64,000 bases of DNA, taken from contig JAJVDF010000211.1 in NCBI GenBank assembly GCA_022410635.1, positions 384,752-448,751 on the forward strand, in the 5' to 3' direction. This DNA comes from Tretioscincus oriximinensis. Lineage: Eukaryota > Chordata > Lepidosauria > Squamata > Gymnophthalmidae. Made by a program: the position numbers and the translations under genes. Positions 11,171-22,775 of the stretch are shown here, one piece after another. The notes beneath the pieces are model-generated. The model made no database searches. It was given only the letters and a program-made list of their open reading frames with translations, and had not been told where the DNA came from. The stretch's first letter is position 1; each line of letters starts with the position of its first letter.

Positions 11171-11345
11171 ATGCAGCCCTAAATGGCTTGGGTCCCACAC
11201 ATCTGAAGACTTGCTTTCTCCTGCATAAATCTGCTTAGATATTATACAGAGAGGATGTTCTTCTAATTCTGCCATTCTTAGAAGTGAAAGAAATAGTGGC
11301 ATGTGAAAGGCTTTTTATGTGGTAAGCCTAGACTTTGAAAAACAT
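11170..11345 (+). mobile_element. L2-like LINE C-terminal fragment
   Basis: The plus strand reads ALNGLGPTHLKTC, close to the 'LNGLGP-YL' text near the end of L2 ORF2. It is short and broken. Confidence 0.5.
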
Positions 11346-11920
11346 TCTTATGGAAGAAGCATCAGGCTACAGTCAATGAATTGTACTGCCTAGTTTTATA
11401 TATAGAACTCATTTAATGTAACTTGATATTTTTTCAATATATTTTCCATATGACTATATAAAAAAGAACCTACAAATGCAACTGCAATGTTAAAAAAGAT
11501 AACGTCTGCTCACATTTGATAGGGTTTTGACAGGCCCATTACCTAAGAGTAATTATGTATATTCTGAAAGTGTCAAGGGTGCATCAGACCTAAAGAAAAA
11601 ACAAGGCCTATCAAGCAAGGCCATTGCTTATATTTGGCATACGAACACTATTTTTTTTAAAAAAATGAATCGTTAAACAGTTACATATTATATAATTCTT
11701 TGGTTTGACTCCCACAAACTGTTATGAAGAAAAAAGAGATGAAATAATAAAGTTGGAATATCAGAGGAACTGTCCTTGAATATCAATTAATAGAATCTAA
11801 TTAATTAATAGAATTATTAATTAATAAAATCAGAAAGGACTGGCCCCAGCATCATAATTTTTTTCTTATATGTAGCATAAGGGGTCATGCATGTGAAAGT
11901 AGAGATGAGAATAGTGGCCC
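11345..11920. other. No gene recognised
   Basis: AT-rich intergenic sequence. A local TTAATTAATAGAA repeat occurs around 11785-11825. Confidence 0.35.
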
Positions 11921-12245
11921 TTTCCACAGATGCAGGCATGCATTGCTCAGTTGCTAAGTAATCTGTCTCTCAGCTGTGAGATTGGGTTTCGAAGCCCTGG
12001 GTCAGACGTGGGGAAGGGTGGAGCACCTTCCATTAGCCTGTACCTCTAGCCAACCAGCTATTTGAAAGCATGAATTGCAAGAAATTGCAACTGACTGCAA
12101 GTAGAGACATGGAAACCACCACAGCCTGGTGGGGAAGATAGAATGTAAGCCTTTGGGCAAAATACCTTTGTAAGCTGCTTTGAGTCCCTTTGAAAGGTGA
12201 GAAAAGCGGGGTGTAAGAACCCAGTTCTTCTTCTTCTTTTTTGGG
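11920..12245 (+). mobile_element. Possible SINE (Sauria-like tail)
   Basis: The last 80 bases (GTAAGCTGCTTTGAGTCCC, then AAAGCGGGGTGTAAGAACC and a CTT-rich end) look like the 3' end of squamate tRNA-derived SINEs. The 5' part is less certain. Overlapping minus-strand ORFs of 89 and 139 codons show no domain and are not called. Confidence 0.5.
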
Positions 12246-12845
12246 GACTAGTACCAGCAGTTGGTAGAAATGCAAAATCTGCAAAGTGAGCCATTCCTTC
12301 ATTCATTAGCCAGAGCTGTTCCTCAGGCTTAACTAGTGTTCCTAGTGTGGACTGTGGCAAGGTAGACAGGTTGATCCGAATGTGAACACAAATGCCTATC
12401 TTAATGAAGTCACATTTATTACACCCTGAGGCTGGAGCAGGTTCAAATGATGAAAATTTGTCTAAATCTGCAACCATGATTCAAATAATAAGAACTCGCC
12501 TGAATACTGACTGGTTTGGAACGTCAACCATTTCTGAAAGGTAAGCACAGAACCAACCTAACTTTCAAGTTCCATTCAGTAACCATGCAAACTCATTGCC
12601 TTCTCAATAATACATTGATAATGCATTGAAAAGAATACTATAACAGCATCTGGGCTTGAACAAACTCATATCCACAATGAGACCTTAAAAATAAAATTTC
12701 AAGGTTGGTTTAGCTTTGAGGATTGGATTGGATAAATATCATCCTTATTTTGGCTGAGGTTTGAAAGCATCAAAAACCTGGACCAGAACAAGATTGTTGT
12801 GTTCCACTTTCAAAAGGTCTACAGTTGTGATAGGGATTCCTTGGA
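12245..12845. other. No gene recognised
   Basis: AT-rich sequence between a SINE-like tail and an L2 fragment. Confidence 0.35.
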
Positions 12846-13020
12846 ACAGTTCTGAACTAGGCCCAAATGTCTTGGGCCCTGGATATCTGAAGTAATGCCT
12901 TTTCCCCTAAAAACCTGTCCATGGAGAAGACCTTCTAGTAATTCTTCTCTTGCAGAGATCCAGGGGGTAGAAACATGTTGGAGGGCCTTCTATGTGGTGG
13001 CCCGCACACTCCATTTTTAT
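12845..13020 (+). mobile_element. L2-like LINE C-terminal fragment
   Basis: Plus-strand text (GGGCCCTGGATATCTGAAG, then GAGGGCCTTCTATGTGGTGG) matches in style the tail regions at 11170 and 20400. Frames are broken. Confidence 0.45.
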
Positions 13021-13049
13021 CTCTTCAGTCTATCTAAGGCTGCATCCAC

Positions 13050-13177
13050 ACATCACTTATTTATTCCACTACAGTTGGACATTCCACAATAAAGCATTGT
13101 GTGGACTGATTTATTCTAGAACATCCATGCTTTATTGTGGAATATCCAATTATAGTGGAATAAATACATGGTGTGTG
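13050..13177. mobile_element. Hairpin MITE
   Basis: Two arms of about 49 bases (13050-13098 and 13127-13176) are near reverse complements, with ATGCTTTATTGTGGAAT in one and ATTCCACAATAAAGCAT in the other. The loop is about 28 bases. No coding sequence. No clear target duplication was found. Confidence 0.7.
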
Positions 13178-13179
13178 AT

Positions 13180-16076
13180 ATTCCAGACAAGATTAGAGCT
13201 TTGTGTGTTCCGGAATCCAAAGAAAAGAACATTGGAGGTGTCCTATTCTAATCCAGAAAGAGATTATGAATAATCTGTGTGCACTCTTGGATTTATCACT
13301 GTTGTTTGAGCATGTAAAGTTTATGTATAGAATTATATGTAAAATGTTAGTTAGCAGTATGATAGCTATTTTACTAAGTTGGTAAAGGAGGTGGATTTCT
13401 TTAAACACTGAAAATGCAGCTGTGTGTGAAACTTTAAGGAATAGCAGGCTGGTATTTGCTTCCAAGGGATACGAGTGAGAAGGCCTGTGAGAATCGAGGT
13501 GAAACAACTACTAGTTAATTGGATGTTTTAATTTAGGAGAGGTAAGAAACTCAAAATGAAATCACCTAGAATATACAGTGTTGATTGGTTAATGGACAAC
13601 ACCTGATTTGAGGGAAGAAAGAGAATAAGAAAGAAATAATGATTTTTGTGTGTGTGTGTATGTGTGTGTGTGTTAGATGATTTATTAAGCTTTTCCCATT
13701 TCTCATACCAAGATGATTTTGTGTATCCTGTTTGCTATTTTTCTTCTGTTCTTTGAAATACAAGAAGCCTTTTTGGAATGATTCATAAATGCTTTATTTT
13801 TCCTGGACTTTTCTATGGTTTGCAATAAACAATAAAAAATCTTTTTAAAACTCCTGGACTGAGTTTATTTGGAATTTATCCATGCTTCCAAGATTTGAAG
13901 GGGTCAAGTGTTGATGGACAGGGCTTCTATAGCATGAGAATTTAAACCCTGCAGAGCACTGAAATCAGAAGTATTCATCTTCATCTTGTGCAGTTTAAAC
14001 TTTATGAATTGGCTACAATATCGTAACCCACACTTTGCTAAATATTAGATTAGACTATTGTAATCTGCATTACACAAAGCTATTCCTGAAAGCAATCCAA
14101 AAGCTGGAATGAGTACAGAGCACATTATTACAACCATTGAAAATTAAAAGACCACACTAGTTTTTAAATACTATTGAGGCAAAGATGTTGACATTTGTAT
14201 ATATGCCCCTAAGTGTTGTGAATGAGTTTTGTGTGAACATTATATGAAGCTACTTGGGCAACAAAGAGCTCTTTGGATATTTCTCTNCTTAGGATTCTAA
14301 TTTATGACGATGAGGTTATTAGAGAATATTAATTCCTGAGGATCCCCTGGGGGAAAAGGGTGTGTGTGTGTCAAGAAATCAAATATCTAAAGGTAGAAGG
14401 AACTTTAGGCTTATTGGATTTTAATAACGCTTTTACCACAAGATTAAAGTTAATAACACATAAAAAACAATACAGAATTAAGAGACACACATCAAAAATG
14501 AAATAACTTTATTCAAAACAAAAGAGATACTTCAAAGTGACAGCAGTCTAAAGCATCTGTGCATAAATCAAGAAAAACAAACACACAGCTTATGCATTCA
14601 AATGAAACATAACAAAACTAGAGAAAAACATATTCTGACTGTATCTTTGCATAAAGAGAAAAACACTTAAGAAAAATATCATGCAAATATACTGATAATA
14701 AATCTAATCCTAGTGTATGTATAGTAGTGTATGTAGCTTTTAAACCTCACCCATTTTTAAGAGGTGATCTAGGCAGTTCTTCTGGAGAAAGGCAGTTCTC
14801 CTTGTAGCAGGTTACAGAGATGAGATGATCTTTCTTTGGAGAACTGGATGAGAAAATTCAAATAAGGCTTTTGAGTTTTCTTTATGCCTTCTATGAATTT
14901 TGGCTCTCTTTTCATATAATTTTCTCTGAGACCAACTATCAATTTTTTCAGTCTAGTTTCCTTTTCCCCAATACCTTAAATTTATCCTGTTACTTAGGTT
15001 TCCTGGTGATATTCTAAGATTCAAAAATACATATATTCCCATAACCATATTTCCTTGTTTTAGCTGAGACCATCCAATCTTTATCCATCCAATCTTCAAA
15101 AACAGGAACCTTAGACACAATGGTCCACGGGAATCTAAAAATTAGGTAGTGTCCTTACACAGAAAAATATAAGCTAATATTAATGACTTTGCACAAACAC
15201 ATTACTCAAAATAATGTAGCAATGACCTCGTGATTGATTTCTGGGATCTAGAAATATCCTGTTGAAACTTGCTATTCTTTGGGATAATGAACATATGTCA
15301 TCCTGTTTTCCTTTCCTATTAAAATACAGAAACAGCCACAGATTTCCTATCCCAGAAAAGCAACAATGCTGTGTACTGAATTATTTTTCTCAGGAATTTC
15401 TCTGCTTGGCCTGCAGTTTTGCTCTTAGGGAAGCAAAGGCATGAGCTGATTTCTTTACAAATTTAATTTATCATTTTTGTTATAATTAATCTGCCTGCAC
15501 AGAATCCATATCTTCATGGTTTTGCTGTACAGCCTTTCTTGAATTTCTTATGCCAAATTCAGAATACTAATCATGCCTATCAACGATGGCAGTTATACTT
15601 TGCCCACCATGAAGTTATATCTGAACTATGATGGAGTGTCAAATGTGAGGTGATTGAGGAATAAAATGCCAATAAAGCAATAGCTTCAGTATTTATTTTA
15701 AATTCTAAAAGTCATCCGTTATTGCACTGTCTTTGTAACTTACCTTCAGTAATTACCCTATATTAGCAACGTAATAAAAATACCATGATATACACAATTA
15801 TTTTATTGTACGTATTGAACTATCCACACAGTACAATGCTATAAACAGAGAAAATGAGTATACTATGTAAGAATAATTTCCAGTAATACATTGACTGGGA
15901 AAGACACTGTGTCTGATATTGTTACCCAAATGTACTGCTACTGATTTAAGGTAATACACTGACAAGTAATAAAACACAGTCACAATAAACTCATGCAATT
16001 CTGAATTGCATGATTCAGAATTTATTCCTTACAGTAAAATGTTTCTGTGAAACAAAAAAATGTAGAAATTTGTAGA
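13180..16076. other. Long stretch without a recognised gene
   Basis: AT-rich 3' flank of OR gene 2. It contains a TG-repeat of about 26 bases at 13648-13673 and a short TG run at 14361-14371. No ORF with a recognisable domain was found on either strand. Confidence 0.4.
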
Positions 16077-17003
16077 TCAGTTTTGAGGTCCATCACGCAA
16101 TCTTCCTCTTGCAACAATTGCTTTGATAGCTTCCTTCATCTCCTTGTTTCTCAATGAATAAATAACTGGATTAACAACTGGAGTGACTACAGTATATAGA
16201 AGAGAAACAAATTTGTCATTATCTACTGAGTAAGCTGAAGCAGGTCTCATGTATGTGTAGATAATTGAGAAGAAATAAAAAGTGACTACAATGAGATGTG
16301 AGGAGCATGTGGAGAAAGCTTTCTTTTTTCCTTCAGTGGAACGAATTTTGATGATAGCTTTCAAGATAAACCAGTATGAAGTCACAGTCAGCCCACAGCT
16401 ACCTATACCAAAGATTACATCTGCAATAAAAGCCATAGTCTCATTTAGTTTGGTGCTGGAGCATGAAAGCATTAAAAGTGGAGGCAGGTCACAGAAGAAA
16501 TGGTTGATGACTCTTGAATTACAGAAGGAAAGCTTTGCCACCAGTNTAGTGTGAATGACAGCATTGGCCATACCAACAATCCATACTCCACTTGCTATAC
16601 CAATACATACTTCCTTCCTCATGATGACTGTGTACCTTAATGGACGGCAGATAGCAGCATAGCGATCAAAGGCCATGAATGATAAAAGTATCATCTCTGT
16701 ACCCATGCCCCCTAAAAATAAATAGACTTGAACAATACATCCATAAAACGAAATTATCCTTTTGTGCGTCCAGAGAATGTGGATCAATTTAGGAACTATA
16801 GTGGAAACAGAGAACATATTCACCAAAGACAAATTGATGAGCAGGAAATACATGGGATTATGGAGCTTTTTGCAAGTGCATATGGCACAGATAAGAAGGC
16901 TATTACTGGTCACTGCTATGACATAGATCAGGATGAAAATGAAGCAAAGAAAAATGTCTTGATCAGGAGAACTGCTCAGACCAACAAGGATAAAGTCATT
17001 CAT
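16077..17003 (-). CDS. Olfactory receptor gene 2, class II, OR13-like; N-terminus uncertain
   Basis: From the ATG at 17003 the frame gives 308 residues of an intact odorant GPCR. Marks are MAFDRYAAIC (110-119), a disulfide pair C89 and C171, KAFSTCSSHL (228-237) and NPVIYSLRN (278-286). TM1 has SN (33-34) where most ORs have GN. One N gives an unknown residue at 153. This ATG begins at MNDFILVG, after the usual N-glycosylation site. The frame is open further upstream to a splice acceptor at 17046-17047 and there encodes VISIRVFETKNQST, which contains the expected NQS site. The codon aligned with the normal OR start reads ACA. The real start may be this ATG, giving a receptor without the N-terminal glycan site, or may lie in an upstream exon. 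Membrane role and signalling as for gene 1. Confidence 0.9.
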   Translation of the reverse strand: MNDFILVGLSSSPDQDIFLCFIFILIYVIAVTSNSLLICAICTCKKLHNPMYFLLINLSLVNMFSVSTIVPKLIHILWTHKRIISFYGCIVQVYLFLGGMGTEMILLSFMAFDRYAAICRPLRYTVIMRKEVCIGIASGVWIVGMANAVIHTXLVAKLSFCNSRVINHFFCDLPPLLMLSCSSTKLNETMAFIADVIFGIGSCGLTVTSYWFILKAIIKIRSTEGKKKAFSTCSSHLIVVTFYFFSIIYTYMRPASAYSVDNDKFVSLLYTVVTPVVNPVIYSLRNKEMKEAIKAIVARGRLRDGPQN

Positions 17004-17048
17004 CGTTGACTGATTTTTTGTTTCAAAAACCCGGATACTGATGACCTA
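17004..17048 (-). promoter_or_regulatory. Splice acceptor and in-frame leader of OR gene 2
   Basis: The minus strand reads TTTCTATTTAG, then GTCATCAGTATCCGG, in frame with the receptor for 14 codons up to the ATG at 17003. The TAG of the acceptor is itself the in-frame stop, so the frame is open exactly from the acceptor. Confidence 0.65.
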
Positions 17049-17049
17049 A

Positions 17050-18373
17050 ATAGAAACATAAATTCAGTTCTTTTATATATCAATGCCATTATATACCATA
17101 TGCATTACCTCTAATGGGCCTGCAGCAGACCCTTATCTCAATCTGCCTCCCTTTGCTTTCTCAATTGGTTTTTTAAAGTATATTTGTAAATGGTTGCATC
17201 AATAATTAATTATGTCAGCATTTAGTAGTACAGCTCCATATAATTCAGTAAAATGACATTCTTCCTCATAGCTATTCAACTATTTTAAATAAAACAAAAT
17301 AATCATCCTTACTTACCTGATTGTATTCAGATATATTTTATTTACATAGTTTCTGACAAACACACATAACAACTTTGCATAAACAAAGGCTATCATATCC
17401 CAAATTTAGCTTGATATTGTGCCATGACCTGGTCTAAATATTGGTAAAATTCTGCATGAACAAACTTTGAAACATCAATTAATCATCAAACTGAACACTC
17501 ATTTGATTAAACAATGAACAATTGAATCAAACAACTGGATGTTTATGTTCAGGTTTGAACACACTCAAATAGAAAAATATGTATTAGCCAAAGTGTTTTA
17601 TGGTATGTCCTTAAAAGGGATGAAACCTTATGGTTAAGACTTTCACTCTGAGCCTACTTTCAGAAAGGAAAAAAAACACAGCAGCAAAGTGAATAGTAAT
17701 TTTCTTCCACACAGTATCTAAACCAAAGGAGGAATTTCTAAATTAAATGCCAAAGAAAATGCTAGATTCAAATTTAGATGTATCTAGACAGTATCAGCAG
17801 AATGAAATTCATAGAATCATTAACCTCTTCACATTTCTCATCNAGACATGCATTTTTGGTGAGGTCCAGAACTGTCTTCTGGAATGAAGTTTCAATGTGA
17901 CTCTTGAGTTCAGAAGCTACTTGCAAAAAAAGGAGTATGCACTGGCAACAGAATGAATAACCTGGAAGAATTCATAAAGTCAATCTTGCCTAAATAAACA
18001 AAGAAACAAAATCCCTGTACAACGTATTTCAGAACCCCAATCTATGTATTGAGGAAAAATACAGTATTGGAAACATGCCTCGGTCCCTGTTTGCTTCAAG
18101 CGCTCAGGGCATTAGAGAAGAACTGCAGATCAAAACTCAGTTAAGTAAAACACATATGTAGATTTAAAAAGTCATTTCAATCAAGTCTAAAGCATCAGTT
18201 TCCAAGCTAAAATACAGAAAAGGCCAAAGAACATTGATAATAAGAATTAGATCTGCATAGCAAATGTTATAAGAAAGAACTATCAAGCTCAAAAATAATC
18301 ATTTTGAGCACTGATATTCAGAGAAATAATAGTCTCCATCCTCTCTTTTTTATGTGTTCTCTTTTTCTATTTC
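17050..18373. other. 5' flank of OR gene 2; no gene recognised
   Basis: AT-rich, no convincing ORF. Any first exon and promoter of gene 2 should lie here or beyond, but I could not identify them. Confidence 0.4.
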
Positions 18374-18464
<91 letters not shown>

Positions 18465-18535
18465 CCTATCTACCTATCTATCTACCTATCATCTATCATC
18501 TATGTATCTATCATCTATCACCTGTCTGTCTGTCT
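18374..18535 (+). repeat. TATC (GATA) tetranucleotide microsatellite
   Basis: A pure tetranucleotide run of about 91 bases (18374-18464), followed by interrupted units (CTAC, CATC) and a TCTG variant to about 18535. Confidence 0.98.
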
Positions 18536-18539
18536 ACAT

Positions 18540-19970
18540 TTGAGCTGCATTATTTCATTATACTGGCATATTGAATATTTAACTATCATGGAATAAGTAA
18601 ACTTCATCCAGATGCAGCCATGTTTTGGGGAAAATCGTAAGGAATATTCCAAACAGTGTCTGCTTCTTTTCCTCCTCTGTGAACTATTACTGATTGCATT
18701 CCCTAATTGTGTGGTGGGTCTATTGCCTCACTGACTATCACGTTTATCGTTATCAAGTCCAATCAAGTTTATCATTACCAACATCACCACCGCTAACATC
18801 TCTGCCATTCTGGAGATACAGTTCTCACTAGAATATACAAATAAAATGTATAAATTATGTATAAGACTTTACAGTATTTTCTTTCTTTATTTCTACTTTA
18901 AGACAAATAATGATTTATGAAAACATTTTTTTATCAAAATATTTGAAATGGCAATGGAAAAATACCATCTATCATGTCACATTTTCAAGGTACTTAGGTA
19001 AAGGAGTAGATTACCTTCATTCCTGCGTGTTGTCCAATGGAGTCTAGGATTCTCCCTTCCTATGTTTCCTTTAGTTTATAATCAGTTTTTAAAGCAGTTT
19101 CTGAACAAAGCAACTTTGAAATCTTTTAAGCACCACTGGGAGGAAAATCCTTTGAGGAAGAATCTGGAAAAACAACAACAACAATAATAATGGTTAGACA
19201 GTTGACCATATATTCATTGAGGTGAATGGGATGGTCTGTAAGGGAGATGGGGGCAAATAACAATATTGTCTCTTTTGTCTTAATTGAAATTTGCTTTTTA
19301 TCTTTTAAAAATGTTTTTCAATATTTCTTTTTAATTTTTTTTAATCTTTTGTAAATTTGATATGGTCAATTGACTAATAATTAAACTATTCACTCATTCA
19401 CTCAGTTGACCCATATTCCCTCAAAAATGCAAATAAGTACACANAGAATACAGGTAAACAATTTAAAAACATTTTAAATAATCAGCTATAGACCACTACC
19501 CAATTTCAAGTATTAAGAGCAGCACAAATTTTACTGGTTATCAAAATAAACATTGCCACTCAAATCGTGACTAGTTTAACTATCCCTCTTAACAACTTAC
19601 TGTACAAAAGTCAGTTAAGTCCATAGACAGAAATTTAAGCATATATTCATTTCCTCCATTAAAGTTAAATATAAATTATCTAATCATCACAGTAATGATA
19701 ACTTTGTGTCAATAATATAAAAACAAAACCATTACATACCAATTACACAGTCCACCCAGGCACCATCCACATGGGACATTTTTAGGCCATGATGGCTCCA
19801 TGGACAGCAGCATAGTGACTGTGGGGCAATCACAAATCCTCAAATCTTTGTGATGGAGTATAGCTCTGTGCACATTTTTCTCCTAGGATCCACAAACATT
19901 TTTCCTTCAAGGGTCAGTTTTATCTTTTTAAGATCTAGATGAAGTCACTGGTGGTGGCCATCAAGATTTG
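18540..19970. other. No gene recognised
   Basis: AT-rich. A short AAC/AAT triplet run lies at 19168-19190. No ORF with a domain. Confidence 0.4.
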
Positions 19971-19974
19971 GGGG

Positions 19975-20620
19975 AGAGGTACTGTCAATATGGAGATGAC
20001 ATTCAGCTCTATCATTTCATGGTATCTGAATCAGAACAGGCAGTCAAAGTACTTACAGGAGTTTGGAGGCAGTAATGGATTTGATGGGAGCCAAAAAATT
20101 GGAACTGAATCCAGCTAAGACAAAGATGCTCAGTTCCCAAAATATATTGTGTTATAGGATCAGTAATTATGATGGTGAGAGCAATTTGGTCCTTAATGAA
20201 GTTTCTTCATCAAGTGTCAGAGTGGAGTCCAAGACACTGCACTCTGACACTTGATGCTTAGATACAGGCAGTGGCAAGGAGTTTCTGCTTCCAACTACAT
20301 GGAACTTAGTTTGAAGACAATTCAGAAGCATCAGCTGGACAGAATGCAGCACCTAAGCTACTCTTGGGCATAGCCAGTGCAAATCATTCAGGACTTGAAT
20401 GGCTAGGCCCAAATATCTAAAAGAACACTTTTCCCCGTACATTCCTGCCTACATCCAAATTCTTCCAGAGANACTCGCTTGATACTCTCACCACTGTCAA
20501 AAGCTAAAGGGATGTGGACGCATGGGAGGACATCCTGAGTAATAGCCCCCTTAATTTGGAATGGGCCTTGCACTTAGATGTATCAGACTATCTCCTACTG
20601 ATACAAGGTTAATAGCTATT
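19975..20620 (+). mobile_element. L2-like LINE ORF2 3' part, decayed
   Basis: The plus strand contains CQYGDDIQLYHF, a mutated form of the YADDTQLY catalytic box of L2-type reverse transcriptases, then KKLELNPAKTKML, the matching 'LN-KTE' segment. Later text resembles the L2 C-terminus (AATGGCTAGGCCCAAATATC). Multiple stops and frameshifts. Confidence 0.65.
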
Positions 20621-20639
20621 GATAGACCTCTATGAATTA

Positions 20640-22230
20640 TTCCAAATCTTTTTAAACAAAAATGTATCTAGGCATATATATATTATTTTATCTGTTTTGA
20701 TGTACTCTGGTTTCAGCTTCACTAAGAAGACCTTGAGATACAATATATTTTGGGAAAGGAAGAAAAAATATTTTGTTTACCATTTTGTTATGGCATTCAT
20801 TATTTTATACAATAGCATCATCTCTTTTCCAGATTAAGGACTTAATTAGATATGATNTTTTTGATCACCAAGGCGTGTCCTACCTGTAGATGTACAAAAA
20901 CATGAATCAAACAGTTAACCAATGGATTATCCCCCAAACCTATTTCATTTTCCATATTTTCTCTTTCTTTGCCTTCAGATCTGGCAACATCTCCCCTGAA
21001 GAATCTCTGATTGACCACTTATTTGTTCCTTTTAGGCCCAAAGAATGTGGGGCGGCAACCTGAGGAGAATTAAGNTCATTTTTCAGGACTCAAGATTAAT
21101 TCACAGCAGTACTACTAGGAGGTTCTGGCAAAAAAACAAAATTGCTTTACAGCTGGCACTGTTATGAAATTGTTTTGATTTTTTTTCCCCCAAAAATGTT
21201 ATTTTATTTTATTTTTACTGGGGAGAGGGTACTCCCCCCCCCCCCCAATTCTGCTGCCCTGCGCTGCAGCCCTTGTTGCTCTCCCCCTAAATCTGGATCT
21301 GGGTGAAAATTATTTCTGGAATTGTATAGATGTAATGATTTATACTTCTTTTTTTCTTCTTCCTCTTATAAAAAGAGTTTTTTAAGGAAAATCTATGCTT
21401 TTATAGCTAAATGACATGGAATATTTGCCTTCATTTCCATTTGTTGTCATTTAGAGTTTATGAGTTAATGTTCTGTTTTTAAGCTCTAGATCCAATTGCT
21501 TTCCTTTAATCTGTCATCTGATTGCAGGACAACGTCTCAATAAAGATAACCATTTGTTTAATCTAAATAGTTGAATTTTGTAAAAGAAAGAAAGAATGCA
21601 TCTTGGAGATAGCATTGCACACTACACATTAATATTATTAAAATAAATAATGAAAATATATATTTAATTAATTTAATTTAATATATATATATTTCATTAA
21701 AGGACACGTTTACTTTAAATACTTACTGTAATTCCAATAACTGAAGAAATAACTGAATTATATGGAAATATTTTTACACAAAATCTAAATGAACCTACCT
21801 ATCTGTAATAAATCAATTTTAGCTCACAGGCTCCAGTGCAATCCATGCCAAATTAATGCTACCATGCAATGGCCTGAGACATGAGTTCAGCATAATTCCA
21901 TATTTATTGGGACAACTACATTCTGTTACATGCATCTGAATTAAGTCTAGTGCTGAACTTACAGTAAAAGCAGCTAAATAAACAGATTTTTAGTGAGACC
22001 TAGGCTCCTTCTACTCACAGACCTGTAGCCCGTTTATCAGGCTTTCTTCGGCTACAAGCCATCAGCCCCTGCTCACACTCCCCTTATCGATGCATAGTTA
22101 CAGAACTGTTTGATTGAAACCCAAGACCCCTAATTGCAAAGAGCATGCTACCACCCTGGTAAGGTGTGTGGCACCCCCATTGCAATGACAGTGCTCCCAT
22201 GCAGCAGCTACTCTGATTGGCTGCTAGAGC
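20640..22230. other. No gene recognised
   Basis: AT-rich except for a C-run of about 14 bases at 21233-21246 followed by a short GC-rich stretch. An AT dinucleotide-like stretch lies at 21655-21695. No credible ORF. Confidence 0.4.
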
Positions 22231-22238
22231 ATCATCTT

Positions 22239-22657
22239 TAGGGTTGCCATACACTAACAGCCCAAAACCAAGTCAGGCGGCGCGTGGTAGACATGCGTGC
22301 ATGCACGCGCACACCAGCACCCGCACTTANATCTGCACGCACACACACACACTCCCTGGTGAGACAGGCAGAACAGAACTGAAACAAACTCTCTGATCCC
22401 CTATCAAACAACCAAAGTCTTTCCTCTGCACTCAGCAAAGGATGCGAGGAAGCGTGCTCTGCCTTACAGCAGGTACAAAAAAAACACCTCTAGCAGAGGA
22501 GCAGCTATGGCACGCTCCAAGGAAGCGCTGCTCTTGCTGCCAAGCCCCATCAGCTTTGCCTTAAAATCCCGGATTTTCACTTAAAACATGGAAGGTACCA
22601 TATTCTAGTGCCCAAATCCAGGAAAATCCTGGCTTTCTGGAATGTATGGCAGCCCTA
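22239..22657. mobile_element. hAT-type MITE with perfect 8-bp target duplication
   Basis: A 419-bp element. The left end TAGGGTTGCCATACACT and the right end, read on the other strand, TAGGGCTGCCATACATT form terminal inverted repeats. It is flanked by identical ATCATCTT octamers (22231-22238 and 22658-22665). Eight-base duplications are typical of hAT elements. The inside has no transposase. It includes an alternating purine-pyrimidine GC-rich stretch with CA repeats (about 22290-22352). Confidence 0.85.
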
Positions 22658-22775
22658 ATCATCTTGCATGACTAAGCAAGATCTCACTCCAGTAGTGGTG
22701 AAGTAGGACAAATCGGTGTTGAGGGATACTGTGAGAAGATGCCAACCAGCAGGGCTGCAGAATCAGGGCTGGCAG

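Noticed and set aside
18304..18596. ORFs rich in Tyr-Leu-Ser-Ile repeats
   Set aside because: Simply the translation of the TATC microsatellite.
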